A program made the translations under genes and the position numbers. The notes beneath the pieces are model-generated. The model had not been told where the DNA came from, made no database searches, and saw nothing but the letters and a program-made list of their open reading frames with translations. From Verrucomicrobiales bacterium (GTDB taxonomy: Bacteria > Verrucomicrobiota > Verrucomicrobiia > Verrucomicrobiales > DEV007), in assembly GCA_023253615.1 (NCBI GenBank), contig JALRFZ010000265.1, positions 1 to 7,880 on the forward strand: a DNA stretch of 7,880 bases. The letters run 5' to 3'. Of this stretch, positions 1-7,000 are shown piece after piece; the stretch's first letter is position 1, and each line of letters opens with the position of its first letter.

Positions 1-75
1 CACCAACGCCAACGCCAACGCCAACGCCAATGCAAACACCAACACCGGCAGCAGCGCGAGGGCGGGAGGTCTCAT
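1..75 (-). CDS. 5' fragment of an exported protein (signal peptide only)
   Basis: Reading leftwards from an ATG at 73-75, 25 codons are open to the window edge. They begin MRPPALALLPVLVFALA and continue as Leu-Ala repeats. This is a textbook signal-peptide start: one Arg, then a long uninterrupted hydrophobic core with no charged residue. The mature protein is outside the window, so its function cannot be named. The start lies 42 nt after the stop of the DUF3160 gene on the same strand, which suggests one transcript. It is the only ATG in its frame between that stop and the left edge. No good Shine-Dalgarno site precedes it (GATCCGGCAAG directly upstream), but the other genes here also lack one at ideal spacing. 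The frame is the same as that of the DUF3160 gene, separated from it by a single TGA. It could instead be an N-terminal membrane anchor if no cleavage site follows. Confidence 0.72.
   Translation of the reverse strand, partial: MRPPALALLPVLVFALALALALALV
4..45. repeat. Hexanucleotide tandem repeat (CAACGC)n inside signal-peptide codons
   Basis: Four perfect CAACGC units lie at 4-27. Degenerate units follow: CAATGC (28-33), AAACAC (34-39) and CAACAC (40-45). On the minus strand each perfect unit reads GCG-TTG, that is Ala-Leu, and forms the hydrophobic core of the signal peptide starting at 75. Because the unit is 6 bp, gain or loss of copies would change the core by two residues without shifting frame. 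The array may continue past the left edge. Confidence 0.9.
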
Positions 76-117
76 CTTGCCGGATCGCGCGCCGTTTTCC
101 GCCTTTTCAACGCCCTC

Positions 118-2490
118 TCAACGCACCGGCGGCACGGTCCAGTCCGGCTTGGGCTGTGGCTCGGGATCGATGGCATAGAATTTCTTGCGCCACTCCTCGT
201 CGGTGAGCCTCTCCTGGAGCGGCTGCACGAACTCGTAGTAATCGCAGGCGGTGCCGGCGACGAGGCGGTTCAATCCCGCGTCACCGACGAGGGCGAGGAT
301 GAGGTAGGGGCGCCCTAGCCCCTGGTAGAGCACCTCGCCCTTCTGCACGTTGGTCTGGATGTCGGCGACGATGGCGGCCTTGCCGTCGTCGGGTCCCTGC
401 ACGTTCATCGGATCGACCGGCTCGGCCATGTAGGAGGGATTGAACTCGAGCAGCCAGAGGCGGTCCTCGAGATTCCACTTCCCACCGGCCGCGGTCTTGT
501 TGGCGAGGAGCCGCAGGGCCGCGACATCGCGCTGGAAACGGCCGAGATGCCCCCATTCCTCGACGGTGTTGGGCAGCAGCCGGTGCCGGGTGAATCCGGC
601 GAAGGTGTAATTGACGAGCCGCTCGAGTTCGGCCCAGAAGCGGAGCTCGGGCTGGACGAAACCATAGGGCACGTCCTCTTCCTTGATCTTGTCGGTGTCG
701 CCGCCCTCGCCCATCTCGGCTAAGCTCTGTTTCGCGTAGAGGAGCGTGTCGTGCTTCAGCTGGGTGTAGGCCCCGAGCATCGTCTCGACGTGTTTCGCGC
801 CCCATCGCGGCGAGCGCATGAAGGCGGGGAAACCGTCGCCTTTCTCTCCGGCGAGGGTGCCGATGAGGTGGAGCTTTTTCGTCGCCATCGAGCCGAACCA
901 ATCGGCGTCGGGCACGGCCGCGATGGTCGCGGAAAGTTCGTCGAGCTTCGTCGCGAAGTCCCCCTGCGCCGGAGCCGCCCGGGAACCGACCCAGGCGAGG
1001 GCCAGCTCGCGCGCCTTGGGATCGCCGAGCGCGGCGGCGACATAGAGGGCCGTCGGCGTCGCCGGCAGCGATGCCATCATCGGCGGTGTCAGCTCGGTGA
1101 GGACCCAGGCGTCGTAGGTGAAACGCTGGCCGAAAACACGGAACTGGAGGGAATCGGCGAGCACCGCCTCGCCGCTCTCGCCGGCCCTGGCACTCTGGCG
1201 CACCTGGCTGAGGATGCCGGGTTGGCGGAGTTCGCCGAGTTTGCCTCCGAGGGTCGCGAGGAGATCGGGATCGACGGCTTTTTCCGCGGTCCAGCCCGCG
1301 AGATCGGTGTTTCCACCGAGCCAGCGTCGCAGCTCGGGATAATCGACATCGTCCGATCCGCCGGCGAAAAAGGAGGTGATCTCCATGATCGCACGCCAAT
1401 CCTCCACCGGCACCTTTCCGTCGGGCGCGGGCTGCCCGAGCGAATGGGCGAGGAGGAGGGCATGGCTCAGGCCCGTGGCGCCGCCCCCGTCGGCGGGCGC
1501 GGCGAGCGGCCAGCCGTTGCGGCCGAGATACATCATCGCGCGGAAGTAGGCGCGCAGGGCCTGGTTTTTCGTGTAGTGCGAACGCGGGGTGAACTGGGTG
1601 TAATCCTGCCCCTTTTCGGGATCGTAGGAGACGAAGAGCGGCGACGGCGAAAAACCCTCCTTCGCGAGGATGAGGCGGACTTCATCCTGCGCCGCCCCGC
1701 GCCATCGCTCGGGCAGGGCACCGAGGACGGACGCGGTGCGCTCGGCGAGGGTCGTCATCGCGACGGGTTTGGGATTGCCCTGGTCGTCCCAGCCCGAGGT
1801 GATCTCCTTGCGCGGCTCCTCCCCGTCGTCGCCGAGGAGGACGAGGGCGACGGCGACCTGGGCCTCGAGCTGGGCGTACGAGGCGGCCAGCTCGGGCGCG
1901 GCATTCCCGCGCAGGGCCCGCAGACCGGAGAGCCAGCGGGTGAGGAATTGATCGAGGCGCGGATAGAGTTCCTTCGTCTCGATGTCCTCGAGGGCGCTCT
2001 CGAAAAAGCGGTGCCAGGCATGCAGCATCGAATCGGCGGTGACGAAATGATTCCGCCACGGACTCAGCTCGCCGCCTCCGCCGATGCGCCCGTAGATCGA
2101 GAGCATCTCATCCTCGTAGACGGCGAGGCCGCCGGTGGGGGTGGGAAAAAACTTCGCCTCCTCGGGCGTCTCGGGCACGTAGGGCTCGCGCTCCATCGGA
2201 TCGAGCGAAGGGATCGTCTCGATGGGGATGAGGACGAACTTGTCGCGCCGCAGGGCGTCTTTCTGGGCGTTTGTCAGGGTGAAGCCGAGCTCCTCGAAGA
2301 GGCCGGCCGCGGCGCGGGCCGTGTCGAGATCGAGGGCCGCCTCCTGGATCGGTGTCATCGCGGGCACGGTGACGCCGGCGGGCACTTCGGAGAAGGAGGC
2401 GATCGGAGCCTCGGGCCACGGCGCGCCCCCGGCGAGGGCGGGAAGGAACATGGCGGCGGCGAGGCAACGGCGGAGCGGGGGCGTCTTCAT
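118..2490 (-). CDS. DUF3160 domain-containing exported protein
   Basis: This is a complete 790-residue protein. The start is fixed by the only usable ATG (2488-2490), since an in-frame TGA lies 33 nt further upstream (2524-2526). Residues 1-22 look like a Sec signal peptide: KTPPLRR basic end, hydrophobic CLAAAMFLPALAG, and probable cleavage after ALA. Cys9 is too early to be a lipobox. The remainder matches what I recall of the DUF3160 family throughout. The landmarks are NHFVTADSMLHAWHRFFE (148-165), SFFAGGSDDVDYPELRRW (373-390), FRVFGQRFTYDAWVL (450-464), YTQLKHDTLLYAKQSL (575-590), YGFVQPELRFWAEL (609-622) and IVADIQTNVQKGEVLYQGLG (707-726). The family has no established biochemical role, so I do not assign one. 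Export to the periplasm or outer surface is inferred from the signal peptide. No membrane segment is evident in the mature part and there is no frameshift. It is divergent from the hydrolase gene and probably co-transcribed with the exported-protein gene 42 nt downstream. Confidence 0.85.
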   Translation of the reverse strand: MKTPPLRRCLAAAMFLPALAGGAPWPEAPIASFSEVPAGVTVPAMTPIQEAALDLDTARAAAGLFEELGFTLTNAQKDALRRDKFVLIPIETIPSLDPMEREPYVPETPEEAKFFPTPTGGLAVYEDEMLSIYGRIGGGGELSPWRNHFVTADSMLHAWHRFFESALEDIETKELYPRLDQFLTRWLSGLRALRGNAAPELAASYAQLEAQVAVALVLLGDDGEEPRKEITSGWDDQGNPKPVAMTTLAERTASVLGALPERWRGAAQDEVRLILAKEGFSPSPLFVSYDPEKGQDYTQFTPRSHYTKNQALRAYFRAMMYLGRNGWPLAAPADGGGATGLSHALLLAHSLGQPAPDGKVPVEDWRAIMEITSFFAGGSDDVDYPELRRWLGGNTDLAGWTAEKAVDPDLLATLGGKLGELRQPGILSQVRQSARAGESGEAVLADSLQFRVFGQRFTYDAWVLTELTPPMMASLPATPTALYVAAALGDPKARELALAWVGSRAAPAQGDFATKLDELSATIAAVPDADWFGSMATKKLHLIGTLAGEKGDGFPAFMRSPRWGAKHVETMLGAYTQLKHDTLLYAKQSLAEMGEGGDTDKIKEEDVPYGFVQPELRFWAELERLVNYTFAGFTRHRLLPNTVEEWGHLGRFQRDVAALRLLANKTAAGGKWNLEDRLWLLEFNPSYMAEPVDPMNVQGPDDGKAAIVADIQTNVQKGEVLYQGLGRPYLILALVGDAGLNRLVAGTACDYYEFVQPLQERLTDEEWRKKFYAIDPEPQPKPDWTVPPVR

Positions 2491-2690
2491 GCGGCGTGTG
2501 GACGGTCGACCTTGGCGGATGATTCATCTTAGCGCCGCCTCCGGTCCGGGAAATGAAAAAATTCATCCGTTGCGCGTCCGTTGCCAACTCCGGCGGAAAG
2601 AAGGACAAGCGGCGCGCAAGCACGTCGCGGAAATCTCTGGCAGCGGACCGGGTTTTCCCCAATCATGAAGGAGAGAACGGCCCTCCGAAG
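2491..2690. promoter_or_regulatory. Divergent intergenic region with promoters for both flanking genes
   Basis: These 200 bp separate two divergently transcribed genes, so both promoters should lie here. No strong sigma70-type promoter is visible. On the minus strand TAAGAT (2531 to 2526) is a 4/6 match to a -10 box, 35 nt upstream of the DUF3160 start, but it has no convincing -35 partner. Two small dyads share the motif TTCATC: the odd palindrome GATGA-T-TCATC (2518-2528) and ATGAA-AAAA-TTCAT (2553-2566), which sits in the only A/T-rich stretch of the region. Their centres are about 37 bp apart. They could be operator half-sites or chance; nothing here proves binding. The part from 2567 to 2660 is G/C-rich and featureless. 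Confidence 0.45.
2668..2675 (+). promoter_or_regulatory. Candidate ribosome binding site of the hydrolase gene, at long spacing
   Basis: AAGGAGAG is the only strong Shine-Dalgarno-like stretch upstream of the hydrolase. It ends 15 nt before the ATG at 2691, which is longer than the usual 5-9 nt. In-frame ATGs at 2697 and 2700 would be still further away. It supports a start at 2691 over the longer open-frame ATG at 2553, which has no such site. Confidence 0.4.
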
Positions 2691-3995
2691 ATGAAGATGA
2701 TGATCCCACGCCACGCCCTTTTCCCGCTCGTCCCGATCGTGTTCGCCGCCTGCGCGATCTTCCTGACAAACTGCGAAAAAAAGGCACCGGAGCCGGCGCC
2801 GTTGCCCGACGCGGGTGAGACTCCGCCGACGACACCACCCGCGGATCCCTCGACCGGCGCGAGCACCGGCGATCCCGCCACGAAGGGCGACGGAGGCTCG
2901 CGCTACCGGCCCGGCGGTCTCACCGCGAACGACACGCGGGCGACCGACGGCGGAGCGGAGACGGATGCGGATGCCACGCCCGCCTCGAAGGAATACCACA
3001 CCGTCGGCGTTTTCTACGGCACCAACCGGAAACCGACCGGCTTCCCGCAGCCGAACGACTTCTACGGTACCGAACGCCATCGCGAGGGACCGATGTCCTA
3101 CGGGAAGATCGATGTCTCGATCCCCCTCCACCACACCGTCGGCGTGGTGGAAAGACCCAAGTGGTACAAACTGGAGTTCTCCGAGGATCCGAAGAAGCAC
3201 GTGATGCTCCTGAATCTCGAGCCCCTCGACAAGAGCGTCTTTTTCTCGCGGATCCAGGACCGCGCCGCCGGCGAGGGAGGGAAAGAGGCCCTCATCTTCA
3301 TCCACGGCTACAACGTCGCCTTCCCCGACGCCGTCCAGCGCACCGCGCAGATCGCCTTCGATCTCGACTTTCCCGGCGTGCCCATCACCTTCAGCTGGCC
3401 TTCGCAGGCCGCCCTGGAAGGCTACACGATCGATCAGGACAACGCGGTCTGGTCGGTGCCGCACCTCAGCCAGTTCCTCATGGACCTGCAGGAATCGACC
3501 GATCTCGAGAGCATCCACGTCATCGCCCACAGCATGGGCACGCGGGTGCTGACGCAGGCGCTCGCGCAGGCCCGCGACGAGGGCTTCCAACTGAAGCTGA
3601 ACAACGTGATCCTCGCGGCTCCGGACATCGATGCCGACGTCTTCAAGGAGCAGATCCTGCCAAAGATCCAGGGAGTGGCGCGGAAGATGACGATGTATTC
3701 CTCCTCCACCGACACCGCTCTGAAGGTCTCGCAGAAGATCCACGGCAACGACCGTCTTGGTCTCGGGGGCGAAAACCTCCGCCTCCTCGACGGGATGGAT
3801 ACGGTGAACGCGACCGACATCGACACGAGCCTGCTCGGACACGGCTACTACGGGAGCCACAAGCTGGTCGTGCAGGACATCCTCAATGTCGTCATCCGCC
3901 ACCTCGATCCCCCGCAGCGGAATCTGACCAAAGGTCCGCTCGGTGCCTGGGAGTTTGAAAAAGCGGAGGCGGCCCCGGCGGCGGAGAAGGAGTGA
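2691..3995 (+). CDS. DUF900-type alpha/beta hydrolase with N-terminal membrane or lipoprotein signal
   Basis: This is a 434-residue predicted serine hydrolase of the alpha/beta fold, close to the DUF900 (COG4782) family. The ATG at 2691 is preferred because it starts directly at a signal: MKMMIPRH, hydrophobic ALFPLVPIVFAACAIFLTN, then Cys28 followed by EKK. The frame stays open back to an ATG at 2553, but that would add 46 basic, polar residues in front of the signal. Residues 29-98 are a Pro/Thr/Asp/Gly/Ala-rich, probably disordered linker. The family lead-in follows: VGVFYGTNRKP (105-115) and SYGKIDVSIP (136-145). Catalytic elements are HGYN (205-208, oxyanion region), the nucleophile elbow AHSMG with Ser281, Asp312 or Asp314 in APDIDAD, and His384 in GHGYY. 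The substrate is unknown; esterase or lipase-like activity is the family expectation. LTNC is not a canonical lipobox because Asn is at -1, so it could be a lipoprotein or simply membrane-anchored by residues 9-27. The catalytic domain would face the periplasm. It is convergent with the CHAT gene. Confidence 0.88.
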   Translation: MKMMIPRHALFPLVPIVFAACAIFLTNCEKKAPEPAPLPDAGETPPTTPPADPSTGASTGDPATKGDGGSRYRPGGLTANDTRATDGGAETDADATPASKEYHTVGVFYGTNRKPTGFPQPNDFYGTERHREGPMSYGKIDVSIPLHHTVGVVERPKWYKLEFSEDPKKHVMLLNLEPLDKSVFFSRIQDRAAGEGGKEALIFIHGYNVAFPDAVQRTAQIAFDLDFPGVPITFSWPSQAALEGYTIDQDNAVWSVPHLSQFLMDLQESTDLESIHVIAHSMGTRVLTQALAQARDEGFQLKLNNVILAAPDIDADVFKEQILPKIQGVARKMTMYSSSTDTALKVSQKIHGNDRLGLGGENLRLLDGMDTVNATDIDTSLLGHGYYGSHKLVVQDILNVVIRHLDPPQRNLTKGPLGAWEFEKAEAAPAAEKE

Positions 3996-4028
3996 TCCGA
4001 CCCTCTTCGGTCGCCCGCGAGACCCTCT
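3996..4028. terminator. Convergent spacer with a weak hairpin and 10-bp direct repeat
   Basis: Only 33 nt separate the two convergent stop codons. A 5-bp stem CGACC / GGTCG (3998-4002 and 4009-4013) encloses a 6-nt loop and could act as a small bidirectional stem-loop. No T-tract follows on either strand, so it is at best a weak or factor-assisted terminator. The decamer GACCCTCTTC occurs at 3999-4008 and again at 4021-4030, where it overlaps the CHAT stop codon. An inverted copy of its last eight bases, GAAGAGGG, lies at 4062-4069 inside the end of the CHAT gene. Confidence 0.3.
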
Positions 4029-7000
4029 TCACCGCCCGGCCCGGCACAGGACGAAGGCCCCGAAGAGGGCGATGGCCTCGGCCCGGGCGTTTTCCTCACG
4101 GAAGACCCGCAGGGCCTCGCCCTGGGCGCCGGCGAAGGCGTCGGTGACACCCCCGCCCTTGCCGAGACGCTCGTAGAAATCGCGCATCAGTTCGACGGTC
4201 ATGTCGTCGGAGATCGGCCACAGGGTGGAGAGGACGTGGCGCGCGCCGGCCGCGAGAAAGGCGCGTCGCAGACCGATGACCCCCTCGCCCGAAGCGAGAT
4301 CCCCGATCCCGGTCTCGCAGGCGGAGAGGGTGACCAACTCGGTCTTTCCCAGATCCAGCTGCACGGCCTCGGCGGCAAAGAGCCAGCCATCGTTCCCGCC
4401 CTCGGGAAAGCGGGATTCGGCCCATTGCTCGACCGCGCTCTGCGCCCCGGCGAGGGCGAGGGCGCCGCGCATCATCGGATCGGTGCCGGATCGGAGGTCA
4501 TCGGCCACGAGCGATCCGAAATCGCGATCGAAAAAGATCCCGTGGGTCGCGACGTGGACGATGCCGGGAGCGACGGCACCGGCGACCGCCTCTTCGGTGG
4601 CGGCGGCGGCGGTGAGCACCTTCACGCCGGCACCGCTCTGCCGCAGGGTCTCGGCGATGAGCCCCGCCTCGCGCTCGGCTCCGGGCAAGGGTGCGAGACG
4701 AATCCCGCCGGTGCGCGCGACCCGGCCACGGACGGTCTCTCTGCCGGCGGCGCGATGGCGATCGAGGGGCGGAGCGGCCGGGCTGCCCTCTCCGTCGAGC
4801 CTCGCGTCGTAGTCCGGCCCGCCGACGACCACGGCGGAGGCGAGATCGCGCTTTTCCCCGTCGTCCTCTCGGCAGAAGTCGCGCGCCGAACCGACGTAAT
4901 CGAAGGCGTGGATCTCGCCGGGAAATTTCCCCTCGCGATCGAGGAGCACGGCGAAGGGCACGAAATGGAGGATGCCATCGGCGCACAGGACGAGGTCGGC
5001 TCCCTCGCGCCGGGGCGCCTCGAGCGGCTCCCAGACGAGCCCGTGGAGTTGGCGCGAGGCGGCCTCGATCCGCGCGGCGGGCTCGACGCGGTCGGCCGCG
5101 CTTTTGGCGGCGAGAAAGGCGTCGATGGCGCCGCGGAATCCGGTGAGGGCGACGCGGACCTGCCCGACGGTCGCGAGGCGCGTCCAGCGCACGTCTTCGC
5201 GGGTGATCTCGAAGGCACCGAGGTAGGCTTCGCCGGTTTCATCCTTCGCCGCGATCATCTCGGTGAAGCAACCCGACGCCCCGAGGCGGCTCCGCACCGC
5301 GGCGAGATCGATCGCCGCGCCAGAGCCCGCCCCGCCCTCCCCTCCCCCGAGGAGCAATCCCTGGAGCCGCTTCACCTCCTGCCGCAAGGCGGCGAGGGCG
5401 GGCTCGCCCCCGTCCGGAGCGCCCCCCTGCTGGAGCTCGAGGGCGACGCGTTGGAGCTGCCGCGTCCGCGCGCGCCATTCGGCATGGATCCGCTGTTTCG
5501 CCTCGTCGTTCGCCAATCCCTGCAGGGCTTTCGCCTCGCGCATGCTCTGATCGAGCACGGTGCCCTTGCTCCGCAGCGAGAGCTCGCAGGCCTCTTCGGT
5601 CGCGCCCGCGGCGAGGAGGATGTGCAGGTGGCTGCCATGATCGAAGAGGGTGCCGAGGGCGAGTTTCTCCGACTCCGAGGCGATCGCGGAGGCCTGTTCG
5701 AGAAACACGTCGGCGAGCCGCACCGATTCGCGGACGTGGTCGGCGGCTTCGGCGAGCCGCCCCTTGCGCAAGGCGAGCGCGGCGAGGGCATCGAGGATGA
5801 AGGCGAGATTCCGCCGGTCCTCCCATCCCTGCCGCCGCAGGATGTCGAGGGCGCGGAGGTAGGCGGCCTCGGCCGCGTCGTCCTGCCCGCTCTCGCGCCT
5901 GGCGGCCCCGAGATTCATGAGGTAGAGGGCGGTCTGATGTTCGTCCTGCCGTCCCTCGCGCTCCATCTCTTCGACGAGTCCGGCGTAGATTTCCGCGGCG
6001 CCCCGCGGATCGCTGTTCATCAGGAGGATGGCCCGGTTGTTGCGGAAGTTGAGGGAACTCTCGCGCCCCCACTCGCGGTCGGGATGCGATGCGGCGATGC
6101 GGAGGGCCTCTTCGATGCGCTTCATGGCCTGCTCGCCGCGGCCGGTGGCGTGGAGAGGCGTCACGAGGTTGTTGCAGGCGACGGCGTATTCGACCGAGTC
6201 GGTGCCGAGCTTCTCCGCGGCGAGCCGCCGCGATTGCTCGATCAGGGCGATGGCGCCCTCGTCGTCGCGGTAGTGTTTGCGCACCAGCGAGAGATCCTGC
6301 AGCAGCGACACGTAATCGGCGACGAGATCGTCGCGGCCCTCGAGTTTTCCGTGGCCCTCCTTCCAGATCGCTTCGGCACGCCCGTATTGGCCGCCGCCTT
6401 CGTAGAGAAAGCCCCACCGGCTGTAGCAGGAGGCCAGTGCCGTCGCGAGCGAGGGATCGCGCCCGATCACCTCGAAGGCGCGGCGGTACCAGGCATCGGC
6501 CCGGTCGGTGTCTCCGGCGTCGTGGACCATCGCGGCGATCTGCTCGTGCCAGAGGAGCCGGAGCCCGGGCACCGGCAGATCTGGAACGGCGAGCATCTCT
6601 TCGGCAAAGACGCGACCCTCGTTTTCGATCGCGGCGGCGTCGCCCCGGTCGGCGAGGAGCTCGAGATACAACATCGCGGTCTCCACGAAACGCGCATCGT
6701 AGGGCAGGAAAAGTCCCTTCGCCCAATCGAGATGGCTTTTGGCGAGACGCTCGGCTTCCCCGGCGGCACCCGAGGCGATCGTCAGCCGCACGAGGAGATG
6801 CCGGGCGGAAACGGCGGGCGGCTGCAGCTCGCGTTCCGGGGTGTCGAGAAAGGCGAGCGTCCTCTCGCAGCGCCGGCGGGCGTCGTCGAGATCGCCGCGT
6901 GCGAAAGCATCGTAGGCGAGGGTCAGGAGGGCATCGGCCAGGGGCAGGTAAAGCTCGTCGGAGACCTCGCCGCGGTCGAGGGCGGCGACCTGCTCCGCGA

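Noticed and set aside
1..45. CRISPR-like or mobile-element end from the left-edge repeats
   Set aside because: The unit is a 6-bp microsatellite with no spacers, and it reads as signal-peptide codons.
751..2532. 593-codon open frame on the plus strand, antisense to the DUF3160 gene
   Set aside because: It is a product of high GC at third codon positions. The translation is Arg/Gly/Glu-rich with no recognisable domain, while the opposite strand encodes a clear family member.
2638..2660. Sigma54-like TGGCAG in front of the hydrolase
   Set aside because: The required GC dinucleotide at the -12 element is absent at the correct distance.
2553..2690. 46-residue N-terminal extension of the hydrolase from the ATG at 2553
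   Set aside because: It is basic and polar, would bury the signal segment, and has no ribosome binding site. The ATG at 2691 starts directly on the signal.
2529..3902. 457-codon open frame on the minus strand, antisense to the hydrolase
   Set aside because: The opposite strand has the complete hydrolase with catalytic motifs. This frame gives a low-information His/Asp/Arg-rich sequence and is a GC shadow.
5239..6726. 495-codon minus-strand frame inside the CHAT gene, and a similar plus-strand frame at 6089-7204
   Set aside because: Both are extremely Arg-rich frameshifted readings of the TPR region, with no domain, and the true frame is uninterrupted.
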